64,000 nt of DNA, from assembly GCA_023078555.1 (NCBI GenBank), contig CM041196.1, positions 9,070,985-9,134,984 of the forward strand, in the 5' to 3' direction. The position numbers were made by a program, and so were the translations under genes. Position 1 is the stretch's first letter; each line of letters begins with the position of its first letter. This document shows, piece by piece, positions 46,929 through 62,443 of the stretch. The notes below the pieces were generated by a model. The model saw nothing but the letters and a program-made list of their open reading frames with translations, was not told where the DNA came from and did no database searches. The DNA is from Ulva prolifera. Lineage: Eukaryota > Chlorophyta > Ulvophyceae > Ulvales > Ulvaceae.

Positions 46929-49658
46929 GGATGATCTGGATGTCTGATGGCGGGCCAAGTCTGTGTTAGAGTGTTCAGTGTGGGGGGCAGGCGTCTAGAG
47001 CAGGCATCCATACTGCTGTGCACGGATCCCATGGACAGGCTGAACCTTGGAGCTGGCCAGCGGGTGTGGCCACAATGACAACGCCGCAGTGTCAGGTAAC
47101 ACTGCAGGCAACGCTCAGCAACTCCACACAGTCATGCAACACGGCATCTCTCACCTGACAATATCCACTGCGAGGCACCATGAGCGCACAGCCGCTCAAC
47201 GCCCCATCGTGTTCGCTAAGGGGGCAGTCAGGGCGGGGGGAGTTTTGACAATGTGTGAGCGGCAATTTTTGAATCGATCAGACACATGCGCCGCCATGTG
47301 ATGCCTGGTGCTATGGGCCTCAGACAGCTGTTTGTAGTCACCCCCATTGCGCCCGACGAGGCCTGACATGCATACGAGGAACACCTAGAATGGCGAGAGT
47401 CGGGTCGGCGGCAGCGGCAGCAGCGTACTGCAGCCGGAGCCTTCTGCTTGGCACCGGCACGCATGAACTTCGATATCGTAGCCGCTGCAACGGCGGGCGC
47501 GGCACTGGGGCCCTTCCGCTTGAACCGGCTGCCTTCTCTCCCTGAACACACATCCTCAGGCTGCAGCTCTGTTGACTTTGCAATAACAAAGGCCGAGAAT
47601 GGTGCGTGTACGGCGCACACCACACAGGGACAGGAGTAGCCCCACAGCCATGCATGTGCGGGCCTGCCGTGGGTATATGTATACAATTACATGTGCGGTG
47701 CGTGGGGTCCCTACGCAGGTGACAGTGGGTCTGCCTTCGCGGCGAAGTTCATGTCACACTGCTCAGAAATGGAAATTTGCAGCGGTGGTAAACAAGCAAG
47801 CCCAGATCCGAAGGGGGGGGGTTCTTGCCTGGCTGTATCACATCGTGGGTCGCCTGCTTGTTCTTGGGGATGGCCTGAGTCGGCCTATTGCTACGCGATG
47901 GATCCATCATCTGCATGTGCACGAGCATGGCCTGTTCATATTACAAGATTATCCCCGTATGTCGAACGGCTCGACAGGTCGCATGTTCAATCAGATGCTG
48001 ATGCAGACCTCCGAGGAAAATGAAGGCGCAGCAGAATTCCAACGTGTACATTGGGATTGAGATGGCGTGGGGGAATTGTAGGTGCAGCACCGCGCGTGGG
48101 GATGTGGTGCACGCCTTAAGGCACCCACAGGCTGAACTGTTCCTACGCAGAAAAGTGCTGACCAGATGTATCAGGAAATGGATAATTTCAAACAGCGACT
48201 GCGTGAACCACGACCCAGGCCAGATAGCCGCCAGCGATTGACCGGTACCGCATCCGCAGCGAGACAGGCGTGCATGCTTTGGCCTATTTCAGAGGTTCGT
48301 CGCCTGACATACCACGCCAAACAAATATACTGTGAAACTGTAACACCTGGAATCTGATTTCATGCAAAGTTATTACGAGAGATTTGAAGAGCGCAAAGCT
48401 GGCGAGCGAGCGATCTCGGTCGACCCGACAGCACACACGCCACGCACATGCTACTGAACGCAGGAAACCATAACGTACGATTGATCATGAAATATGATTC
48501 ATGCCAGTGTTTGCGCACCGATATTGACACGTGGTCGTCCGCAGTGCTTCCGAGACTCGCCTGCAGCGCCACCTGGCCTGAGTTTAGCGATCATACACTT
48601 GAAGAGCAGCTCGTCTGCAGTCGACGGTGCAGGTGCAGCTTATTTGAGTCTAGTGCTGGCTCCGAAGGGATGACCACTGCATACCGACTGATGAGCTGTC
48701 GCGGTGCAGGCTCGCTCATGCATGCTTGACACAAAAAACGTACGTCTGCTCGAGTGACTTCTTCGGGCAGGCCGAACCAGCGCGAGTGGCGACAGATCTT
48801 AGCACTGTTTCGATATCCATGCTCGAAGTGATGAAGCTGAGGACCTTCGCCGCGGACCCATGCAGACAACGGCAGGATAGTTCAAGATTCGCACAGAGCT
48901 GCGTGAGATGAGATGCAAGGCACAGCGTCCTCCGAAGTGACGGCTGAGACCGCTTGTCAGCCAGAACAATGAGCATTGCATCTATTCTCCATTGAGCTGT
49001 ACGAATCTGTATGGTACTCGGCAGTGAAGTTCGAAACAAGACCAGGTTTGCATGCCAGCAACAATCACAAATCACCAGGCACAGGCACTGAATGAAGTGA
49101 GCGTGCAAAACTCAATGCACTCACCGTGTAGCTGCGACGGGTGAAGAGTTCGCTTGCGTGTTGGCACAACTGCCGATGTGTTTATAGGCTATGAAAGACA
49201 CATAGAGGATGTGACACAAGACCACCACTCCGACAACAACCAATCAGACTGCAGTTTTTTCCTCCACTTGAGTCAGTCAGCCAAATGCTTCTGCGTTATC
49301 TCAGTTTGAGTGCAGCTCGGTTCCGAAAGCAAATTCAAGGTTGACCAGAATGGATTGGTTGTGTGTACAGAGAATCATGTGGTTGTGCTGAAACGAAGTT
49401 GTCTCAAAGAAGCAGAGGAAATGTGAAAGGTGTTCACACTCAAGCGAGTCTATTTACAGCAGGACTTCCTGGCACCTCAGCAGGCCACTAAGCATAAGAA
49501 AGACATCACAACCTCCCACCCCTTGAGGATGCTGTGGCTCAGCAGGAAAGAGCAGCCGCACGGGGACCCGGCGCATCGCATGTTGGCTGGGCAGGGCAGC
49601 CGCTTCAGCCGCATGCTCGCAGCCTGCGCCCATTGGCATCTCAGGCCTCCAGGGCGCG
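46929..49658. other. mostly intergenic; one possible exon
   Basis: On the - strand about 47,575-47,445, after an AGAGCTGCAG acceptor, an open segment encodes GSRFKRKGPSAAPAVAAATISKFMRAGAKQKAPAA. It could be a 5' exon of the acidic gene or part of another gene; it faintly resembles a PCNA-interacting motif region. The remainder (about 47.7-49.6 kb) has short unsupported ORFs and GCATGC sites. Confidence 0.35.
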
Positions 49659-52600
49659 CTAGATCTGCCCCCCGCGCGTCAGCAGCACCACCTGCATGCA
49701 TGAAGCCCCGCTGAGATGGGGCCATGGATCAAGCTCCCATCGGCTGCTGAATGCTGCTTGGCCAGTGAAAGCCAGCAGCTTGCAACGGTCATCACAAGCG
49801 TCAGCAAGGAAGGACAAACCTCACACACACATATGGTGCAACTGAAGGCAGGGCAACAGTTCAATGCAGAGACAACGATCCACGCAGACGTGCTGCTCTT
49901 GCTGCCCGGACAATGCCGCGTAGTTTGAACCCAGCACAAAGCTTCGCCAGTTGTGCCAGACGTGCAGTGTGCACAGACCATGTGTTGTCAACATCATCCC
50001 GAGCGCAGGCAGCCAGCCTCACCTTCTGGCCCTTCTTGTTGCGCCTCGACGCCGCCTGCGCATCCGCCCCCGCCCCCTCCCCCGCCTCCACCGCAGCAGC
50101 CGGGGCCGGCGACGGCCGCCCGGCACCCCAGGCCCCCTTTGGAGCCGGGGCCGGAGTCGCGGCCCCTGGCCGCGGCCCCCATGCCCGGGCGTCCGGCGAT
50201 GTCGCGAGAGCCGCCAGCGCAGCCCCTCCTCCAGAGTCGGCGCTGCCGACGATGGGGCCCGTAGGCGCAGCCAGACCTAGGCGCGCCAGGGTGGCGTATG
50301 ACGGCCCGACACCGCCGCTGCCGCCGCCGTTGGGCTGCCGCAGAGCCTCATCAAGCGCCTGCTGCATCGCGGTCGCCTCCTCGAGCTCCCCAGCCGTCAT
50401 TCCAGCCTGCACTGCGGCATACTGATGCCAGTATAACCACCCGTGGCTAGAGGTGGTAATGTTCTGGTGATCAAACCAGCGCTCGTGCCGGGCTGCACTG
50501 ATGGCTGCAGCGCTTGGCGCACGCCCAAGCGCACAGCCGGTAGCAGCTGCGCATGCCGTGCCGTCATGGCGACCGCCCTGGCTGCAAGCTCTTTGCTTCA
50601 GGATCCAGCATGTGTTTCTTGAAGAGGCCGGTAGCCGCCAGAGAAAAGCACAAGCACAGCAATGCCACCATACGCTGTCACATGGCACGTCCGTCCCCTG
50701 CACTCGTCAGCACCGGTGCCAGCATGTGTAAACCAATTTGACCGCGTGCGACTGCCACGCAAGCAGCTTGTGTACACGCACGCATGCATGGCAAATCCGT
50801 GGGACCGCAGCGGATTGTGCCGATGGAGAGCACACCTCGTGTGGCAGCGGCATCGCCCCGAGCTCGCTCATATCGAACTTCCGCTGCCGCTCCGCCTCTG
50901 CAGCCGCAGCCGCCGCGCGCGCCGTCTCGCGCTTCTCGCGCTGACGCTCCCGCGCGCGCCGCACCGCGCGGTCCGCCAGCTCCCCGCGGAACGGCGCCAG
51001 CGCAACCTCCGGCAGCAGCGGCGCGAGGTCGACCTCAACGAGGCGGAACTCCGCGGTGAGGGGCACGTGCGCCAATGGCTGGAGGGCGCGCCGGGTGGCG
51101 GTGGTCTGCGCGAGCGTCTCGACCTCGACGACCGCGGCCCGCAGCACCGGCGGGAAGTGCTCGAACGACTTGTAGTGGTTCAGCATCGTTCGAATCTGCA
51201 CGGCGTGCGACGCACAACATGACATTCATGCATGTAGTCACATTGGCAACGGCCCGGTCCCACAACATCTGGAAGATGAGACTGTGCACATCAGCCAACA
51301 GAAGGGAACGCCGGCCATTTACATGTGGACATGCAGTTGCGAGTGTGCACAAGTGGCACGCATGGCCCACATGCATGGTGTAGAGGTGTGCGCACATTGA
51401 TCGGGTGCAGGAACAGCCACTGCCCGTCCTCCGCCTGGTACATGTAAAAGTCGCCCGCATTCACCTGGTTGACAGACAGGCCGGTGTTGGGCGAGGTGCC
51501 CAGCAGCCGCATGCTCTCCTCAACAGAGCCCGCGCCTGGCAACGGCGCACCGACGGGCATACTGGACGCCGTGCCGTCGTCTGTGCTTGACCGCCCCGCC
51601 GCCGGCGCCTCCTGAAGCTCGCTATCGTCGAGGTCAAACTGCAGCGGCCCGGCGGGGTCTTCTGCTCTGCCGTCATCCGACGCATCATCCGACGCGCGGC
51701 CCCCCCACGCCCCATGCGGCCGCGCATCCCCCGCGCTAGAGTCCTCAGTCAGCTGCGGGAAGACCTCGTTGCGAGCGGCCGCGACCTGCTGTGCGCGGCG
51801 TGACTCCTCCTCTGCCTCCGCAGCGCGCGCAGCACGCGTGCGCTCGTCGGCCATCTGCACCTCGAACACGTCTCGCACGGATAGCTCGGCCTCGGCGCCG
51901 GCGGCGCGTGCGCCGGAGTCGACGGTCGTGTCGCCGACCACGGCGCTCGCAGAGCGCGCTTCCAGCCGGCGCACCGTCCACACACGCGCCTGCGCGGCGA
52001 GCAGGTCCATGCTTTTGAATAGGCTCGGCCCCTCGACCTCGGCCTCGAGGCCGCCCCCGGCGACGATGATGGCGGCGTAGTGCGCAAGCTCCGTCGCGGC
52101 GCTGCGCAGCGTCGGCAGCGCGTCCGCGACCTCGACAAACTTGGCGTACTTGTGCGTCGCGAGCGGGGCGGCCGCGGCGGCGGCGCGCGCGGCGCGTGCG
52201 TCCGCTGCGGCCGGCCGCGCCGGTGCGGCCGGGGGCGCAACCGGATCCGGGATGATGCTGTCGCGTGCACGGCGGAGCAGCACGAGCGACACCGTTTCCC
52301 CGGGGGCCGGCGGCGGCGCCACAGCACGCACCGACACGAGGCGGAGGTCGCGGGCGGACACAGGGGTGAAGCACAGGGGGCACAGCGCAGCGCACGTGAA
52401 GTTCTCGCCGCCCGCGTCAAGCATGCAGTGCACGATCGCCGGGAGGGAGAATATGTGGCCACAGGCGGTCACGACGGGCACGGTCGGCGGCGTCTCCAGG
52501 GTGATCGGGCACTGCAGCTCCACGTCCTGGGAGACCTCGACCTGCGATGCAGCCCGTGGGTCAGAGCCAGCTCTGCTGAGGATTAAGATTGTAATAACTG

Positions 52601-53714
52601 GCACACATATACACAGATGAGGGAGTTTCGAGGACAGGGAGCACTGTTGCATACACCTTACCGGTGGACGATGCGGTGTCGAGCGAGCATGATGGGGGCC
52701 CTGGAAGAGGGGGTCTTGTCGGCGGAGGGCGTGCATGCTGCAGGAACTGCCGTGTCCATGTTGTAGTTGTCGTGGTCATGTGTACCGTGCATGGTGCCAT
52801 GCGGTTTGAGCTGTGCACTGTGTGTGTGTGTGTGTGTGTGAGCGCGCAAGGAAGTGTGCAGCAGGCACCGTATACTCAGCCACCGCCCATAGCTGGCGAT
52901 AGAGACACGTGCCCAAGCCACATGTGCCTCTGAGCGAAATGCTGAGTGTTTTCTGTCGGATACATGACAGGTGAAAGAAAGATGAAAATGACACGGGGGG
53001 GTTCTTGACTGGCGAGACTGCCCCGCCAAGATGGAGAAGAAGCAATAAAAAACATGTACCCATGCATCAGTCTATGCCATGGCATGCTGGCTGCTGCACG
53101 GGTGCCAAGAAAACGACAAATCCCTAGCGAAAGGGCCTGCATACTTGCGACATCATACACGATCATACATCGGCGGAGGGCAGCATCAGCACGGCCGTTG
53201 CAGTTGACCAGGTAGATTTGCTGCCTGCTGTTGCACGGCAGATAGAGCCGTGGGGGGGGGGGGGGGGGGGGGCACCTGGAGGACATCGTCCCAGTCAAAC
53301 ATCGCATCTGCGTCCGCGGCATGCTTGCCGGCATCCACCGCATCGCTAACGACGAAGCGGTAGCTCGCCTGGAGGAAGTTCTCCTTCTTGAAGGGCTTGC
53401 GGGGGGGCGCGTACCGGGGAGGCCCGCGGCCGCGGTTCCGCCGGGAGCCACCCCGGCCACTCTGGCCGGCAGGATAAGCTGGGAGCTCTTCGCGGTACTT
53501 GAACCCGAGCAGCTGGTTGGCATCTGAGGGGCTCCGACTGACCGGATAGTCGCCTTCGTGCTCCCATCGGTTGGTCCCTGGGCCTGACCTTCGCGAGTTC
53601 TTACGCCCACGATCGCCCCTCACTGCAGGAGACCTCCCCCCTCCATCAGACTGGTTTGGGGCGATCTCGCCAACTGGCTTCCGTCCTCCCCTGCCCTGTC
53701 GACGGTCGTTTGCT
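49659..53714 (-). CDS. RNF10: RNF10-like RING-domain protein
   Basis: Exons on the - strand: 53,714-53,276, 52,541-51,396, 51,195-50,836, 50,406-50,023 and 49,691-49,659. Apart from one leading base, each is a whole number of codons. Conserved RNF10 blocks appear in order: FKKENFLQASYRFVVSD and FDWDDVLQV, a RING region (CPITLETPPTVPVVTACGHIF ... CPLC), FYMYQAEDGQWLFLHPIN joined to IRTMLNHY, a basic helical stretch (ADRAVRRARERQREKRE), SYATLARLGL, and a basic end KKGQK joined to VVLLTRGGQI. About 786 residues are placed; human RNF10 has 811. In animals RNF10 ubiquitinates 40S ribosomal proteins. Here the RING lacks several zinc ligands (CPIT for CxxC, IFS for IFC), so ligase activity is uncertain. 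N-terminal exons between 53.9 and 54.2 kb are likely but unresolved. Confidence 0.92.
52819..52840. repeat. (TG)n microsatellite
   Basis: Eleven TG units lie in the RNF10 intron 53,275-52,542. Confidence 0.9.
53252..53272. repeat. 21-base poly-G run beside an intron donor
   Basis: The RNF10 donor reads GTGCCCC on the - strand and runs straight into the homopolymer, two bases into the intron. The run length may be an assembly artefact. Confidence 0.9.
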
Positions 53715-53872
53715 CTGCAGCCAGCACACAGAGACTTAATTACATTGCGAACCTCATACTCATGCAGCCAGTATATGCCAGGAAAAGGAGATTGTGCACA
53801 CAGTGTGGTCTTCTCATGGCATGCTAAGAGTGTTTGCAGCAATTCGAGACGGAGCCACCCGAAGCACGGAGA

Positions 53873-54256
53873 TTACACAAAGAGGTAGACATATGCACGC
53901 CTGAATGACTTAGATCGCTCATTAGGAGCTGCTGGCGCAGCCATTGCTACCTGGGAGTCTCGCGGTGTCCCACTGCTTGCGTTCTTCGCCCGCTGGGACC
54001 CCTTGCCTGAACACAAATCAGCGCTTGCTTGAGCTACTTTAGGTCTACCTTTGGCGTGCGCCCATGCTTCCAGGCACAGAGTGGGATCATCGACGGGGCA
54101 GGAGGCATCGCAAGGCACATTTACCGCCATAGATGTAGCGTAAACAGCGTGCAGCTGCATGAGGACGCCATATACACCAGAGATTTCGTTTTTATTTGGC
54201 CTGAGCTCGTTCCTCTTCCATTCGGCACTCGGAGGACCATAATGGATCAGAGCCAC
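53873..54256 (-). CDS. possible 5' exon(s) of the RNF10-like gene
   Basis: An open frame on the - strand includes SGKGSQRAKNASSGTPRDSQ and PNERSKSFRR. This Ser/Lys/Arg-rich, low-complexity sequence resembles the N-terminal tails of RNF10 proteins. A TTCAG acceptor (before GCAAGGGG) and GTAGCA or GTGCAT donors are present, but no splice pattern joins it cleanly to the 53,714 exon. Confidence 0.35.
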   Translation of the reverse strand: MALIHYGPPSAEWKRNELRPNKNEISGVYGVLMQLHAVYATSMAVNVPCDASCPVDDPTLCLEAWAHAKGRPKVAQASADLCSGKGSQRAKNASSGTPRDSQVAMAAPAAPNERSKSFRRAYVYLFV

Positions 54257-55053
54257 CCAACACGGTCGTGAGCACTAGGCAAGCACACATGTAAGGAAAA
54301 TCCGCACGTCCTGGAGTAAACTCCTTGGCGCTGGGGTCCAATACGTGCGGTGGTGTGTGGTGCAAGCCATGGCTGGTTGATCGCTGTGACTCTGATCTCG
54401 GCTGAATCTCCTCGTGTTGGGCAGAGCTGATAGGCGACGATTTCATCAAGAGTTTAAGAACAGTATGAACGCGGTGCGTGACGTCACGCACGGGCCCTGT
54501 AACAGGATACGCAGGACTGCAGGTAGCTGTCTCGTGGTTCACAGTCGAATTCAACGACTGTTGTTGATGAAGGTAACCCAGATGGACAGCCTCGAGTCTG
54601 ATTGAGCTACAAATCTTGCAAAGCTCCTCCCGGATTCTGCTCACCTGCATGGCTGGTGCGGAGCTCCGGAGAGGCACATGCCCCATGTGGGGAAAGTGAC
54701 CAAGAAGCCACGACACAGCCGGTGCACCGGCAACGCGCAACGCCTCACAGGAACACCACGACTGGTGCACGTGCCCCTCACTTCGTGAATGGAACTGTTT
54801 CATGGACTGTGCTGTGATTACAGGATTATCCGCCAGAACGTGTATATCTCGATTACAGAAGCGCAAGCCACACGCGGCAGTTACTCGGGCACAATCGAAT
54901 ACACGACCTCGCACCCCGCCGTCCATGCAAGATTTCCAGCCCAAAATAACATCGCCATGGTGATTACATGCGGAGATATCATGACTGGTACTATTTGATT
55001 GCGCTGAGCCTGTCTATCAAGGCTGCTGCAGCCTTGGCCACTGCTCAGGTACA
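54257..55053. other. intergenic; no gene seen
   Basis: This lies between the RNF10 5' end and the 3' end of the D-ribulose kinase gene. Both genes run on the - strand, so RNF10 promoter sequence should lie here. Overlapping ORFs on both strands carry no motif. Confidence 0.5.
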
Positions 55054-58811
<3,758 letters not shown>

Positions 58812-58964
58812 ATCAACGGGCTGGCATGCACGCGCATCAGCTCTCTGCGCCCGCGTGAACCCAAAAGCACGGTGTAAGCTCCCTTCTGGTGCTCCGTTGT
58901 AGGTCTTCATGGGCTTTGATGCTACTTCGCAGTTGTCCGCTGTGGAACAGCAAGCCAGATTCAA

Positions 58965-59704
58965 TCAGCCTGCTCTCCTGACGAGGGCAGGTCAGAATTC
59001 GAAGTGCATGCCCCTGCCTAGATTGGATATCCTGTTGTAAACAGTTTGTGGACGTGGCAGGTTGGGGGCGGACATCCCTTCATACACTAGTACAGTGCGT
59101 GTCCTCGACATTCAGGTGTGAGCAGCGGAAATGTGTACAGCTAATTTACATAAATGACAACGTGGCTCAACCTTGTGAATGCAACTGGTAGGAGGGTATC
59201 AGGACGGAGCCTTGCCATCAATACTTTTCAAGGCGATGGCCTGGACAAGTGGTGTTGGGGACTCACCCTGCCTTCGCGGATTCCATATGTGGAATCAAGA
59301 CATGGCAGACTCGGCAAAGCTGAATCCCGTGTGACAATTTCCAAACGTAGGATGTCTATCAATCATGGTGACAGATTGTTACACAGCCTCATAATGGATC
59401 CCAAACGCAGGATCATTGTGAGCGTGTACAGCATGCCAAAGCACAGCTCCGGGCATATAACTTAAGGCCAGTCCACATTTGAAAATCACCGACTGACATG
59501 CTGCGTTTGGCATGATCACTGCCCTGTGCCGGGCTTGCTTCCTCACTGCCGTGCAATGTCCGAGCCCTGAAAAGCATGCTCACATGAGCAAGGCGGCATG
59601 CCAGCTATACCCAGACGACGGCTTGCTAAAAGATCATAGTTTGTGCTAGAATTCCTGACCCACTACTTCCTGGGCGACGTCCCACCTCTTACTCAGAAGG
59701 TACA
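58965..59704. other. intergenic; no gene seen
   Basis: This lies between the kinase 5' end and the GOT1 stop, both on the - strand. It should hold the kinase promoter and GOT1 3' UTR. A 103-codon + strand ORF (59,154-59,465) has no motif and is not supported. Confidence 0.5.
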
Positions 59705-60250
59705 TCAGTAGGGAAGAGCTGCACTGGAGGCAGGTGCAACACGATTGAGCATGTGCTTGACGACTGGCAGGTCCAGTACCCGCGAGACATACGGCACACT
59801 CCGTGCATACTGCAACACTGTGGGAATGAAGGCTGCAAATAACCGCCAGAACCCATACCCTTGCACAACCAGTCCCACTAACGCCCAACCAATGATGATC
59901 AGTCCTGTGCCCCCCAAAAAGCAAGCGGAGCCTATTCTATGCTTCTTCTTGGTGAAAAACTTGATTGTTGACGGTATGCCGATCGTAAGTGTAATCCCCG
60001 AGAGAAACATGATATTCCCCAGTGCCATTAGGGCCTTGTCAAGAAACATCAGAATACCTGCACTAACACCTGAGTTTCCACAAGAGCGAGAAGCCGGCGG
60101 ATATAAAAGATTGGTGTTCTCCTACAACGAAAGGGCTGCCGGGCCTGAAATTTCATTGCTGCCCTTCGAAGTCGCACCTACGAAGCTGAAGAATACTCCA
60201 AGGCCCGATAAGCCCACACCAATAGTTCGTGGGTCATTAAAGTTGATCAT
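59705..60250 (-). CDS. GOT1: GOT1 Golgi transport protein
   Basis: Two exons on the - strand: 60,250-60,178 (MINFNDPRTIGVGLSGLGVFFSFV and one base) and 60,057-59,705. The 120-bp intron starts GTGCGA and ends GTGCAG. The joined codon is Gly, giving FFSFVGILMFLDKALMALGN, which matches GOT1/SFT2-like family sequence (human GOT1B has FFDKALLAIGN). About 140 residues, the family length. Four hydrophobic membrane segments are visible, with the basic loop FFTKKKHR and conserved FLGGTGLIIIGWALVGLVVQGYGF. GOT1 works in ER-to-Golgi vesicle traffic. The gene appears complete. Confidence 0.95.
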
Positions 60251-60947
60251 TCCCGAGAGAAGTTCTGGAACGCCGGTGTAGCGATCAGCGAGCTTGCTTC
60301 AGGACACGCGCGGGAGCAACGAGCCTACCAAATAGTGCGTGCGTGAAACAATACGGCGCCGCACCTAACCAGGCATCATAAAGTTAAAGTCTACCTGCGA
60401 CTTTGAACTTGAAAGGAAAGCGTTGCCGCTGTATCGGTCACTTAACGTTAGACTCGATTAGCATCAGTTGATGTGTGCCAGCGCTACAAATGCTGCGAGC
60501 TTCAACTGCACGATAAAACAAGGACGTGTCTGCACGATGACATAGGCCAATGTGCTGATCATTGATCAACCCGGCTCTCCGGCAAGAAACCCAGGCAACT
60601 GCATACAGCATTCACGTCACCTTCGCCACGGTGTTTTACACTGTGTGGAAGCGGCTGGACCGCACGCAGCAAGGGGCACATAGGCCCCGATTGAACTTGA
60701 AATCTATAATAACAATTATTGTGATCTCTGGTGTCCACAGGCCAGGCCATATCCGCGAATTGGGAAAGGCAAACACACTTGTGAAGGTAGTGTTGGTGCT
60801 TCCCGTTCGGAATCAAAGTCCTGGGCGCGATTAGCGCAATCCTACCGCAAACACCCGTCGTATAGATACTGGTGTTTTGTCGTGGGTGGCTTCTTCGCAG
60901 CGACTCTGGCCTGAGTTGGCGTACATGACCAGAGTGTAGACGAGGAC
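60251..60947. promoter_or_regulatory. shared 5' region of divergent GOT1 and F-box/LysM genes
   Basis: Two genes start about 700 bp apart in opposite directions, so both promoters must lie here. I see no clear TATA box or repeated operator-like motif. A 131-codon - strand ORF (60,559-60,954) has no family motif and is treated as chance. Confidence 0.45.
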
Positions 60948-62443
60948 ATGGCATGCTTCCACGACCTCGACGATGATCTCATCTGCGACATCATCAGCCG
61001 CACATCAATTCTTGACGTACCAACGCTACGCTCGGTGTGCAAGCGTTGGGAACGCATCTGCAATGGTGCACAGGTGCGCCAGATTCACGGCCTGACACGT
61101 CAGTGCCCAATGCAAGCATTGCTGTAGGGACGGCTCGACTTCACCGCTGATGTTCAACGACCACATATCGTAAAGGGCTAAATTTTGTAAATACGTCCAG
61201 TGAGCGTACTTCATGTGAGCGCAAAGACGAACACATTCAGAGTCTGCAGACGTTTCTGTTGCAGCGCCTACTCACACCGTGTAATTTGGTGCATACAGGT
61301 TACAGAGAAAGCGTTTCTGCGGACTTGGGGGCTGGCGACGGTAGACCCTTGGTTCTCCACTGAAGAGCTCCTATCACTGCGTCCCAAGACTTTTGTGACA
61401 GTCCATCGGCTGAAACGAGGCGAAACAATGGAATCGCTGGCTGTTCGCTACGGATCTTCAGATCAAATACGTGTCCTCAATAACCTCCTCTCAGAAAGAG
61501 CCCTGACCGCCCACACCTCTGTTTACGTTCCTCTCCCCGAGACAGATGCTGACTCACTAGCAGGCAAGCACCTCCGACGGGTCGTGACTGGAGCTCTCAG
61601 CCGTGTCCTGCCCGTACGCTTTCCCCCGTCGGTGCCTTTGCATGTGCTCCATTTCACTGAAATCTCGTCAAATCTGGGACTGCGTGCCGAGGGGCATTGC
61701 TGCCTTTCCCCTCCAAACCTGACAATGACTGCCATCCGCCGCGTCTTGGCTGCAGGTTGTCTGTGACGATCCGGCTTTGTTGCCTGGAGTGGACATCACA
61801 ATGAAAGCCACCCGCCCGTCTGGCGGCATGCGAGCCCTACAGACCCGCCTGCTGGCGGAGGAGGAGGCGGTGCCCACGGCTGCAGCCCGATATTACCTCA
61901 CAGAAACTGATGGTGACGTCCGTGCAGCCAAGGCCATGCTTCGTGCGCCACCCCTCTCCCTGGGCCCCCCTGCTGCGTGGCCAGCCTCCCCGCGGCCACA
62001 CCGGCAACTCACCTCAGCCTCCCGGAGTGCCTGGCGGCGGCTGTTTGCGTGTTGCAGCACACCACACCATTGAGTGGCTGCCGGTGTGTTTCTCGGAGAC
62101 GTCCGGCTAACAATCGCCACAACGCCTGTTGAGAATGCTTGACATATTCTCTCTTCAATGCCATGGAAGTTTGAGTAACGAAGGTGCCGAATAAGGGCAG
62201 CAGCCCCCAGGCTGAACCAGGGTAGCAGCCCCCAGGCTGCATCCCATCACCGCGTCCGACGCAGGCTGATGGCGTGCAGGCGACGACATGGCTTGGGAGG
62301 ACTCGGCGGAGGGGCGCCACATGCTTGACCTGTACGACCGCCAGCGACGGGGCTTCCTGCAGCAGAGCTGCCTCTTCGTCGAGGCCCTCTTCATCATTGG
62401 TGCCGGCTGCTTGCCATGCTGCTGTCACGTGTTGAAGGGATGA
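60948..62443 (+). CDS. F-box and LysM domain protein
   Basis: Exons: 60,948-61,073, 61,299-61,631, 61,756-61,942 and 62,280-62,443; phases join exactly (0, 0, 1). Exon 1 encodes an F-box, DLDDDLICDIISRTSILDVP then LRSVCKRWERIC. Exon 2 continues with VTEKAFLRTWGL and a LysM domain, FVTVHRLKRGETMESLAVRYG, IRVLNNL and VYVPLPE. Exon 3 has MRALQTRLLAEEEAVPTAAARYYL then TETDGDVRAAKAML, and exon 4 starts RDDMAWED. This order matches the plant F-box/LysM protein type (Arabidopsis At1g55000). F-box proteins recruit targets to SCF ubiquitin ligases; the LysM ligand is unknown. Two donors are GTGCGC. The tail (AGCLPCCCHVLKG) is Cys-rich and could be lipidated. The frame is open upstream of the chosen ATG, so an earlier start is possible. 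Confidence 0.9.

Noticed and set aside
59745-60281. 178-aa + strand ORF
   Set aside because: It is antisense to GOT1, whose family match and splice junction are clear.
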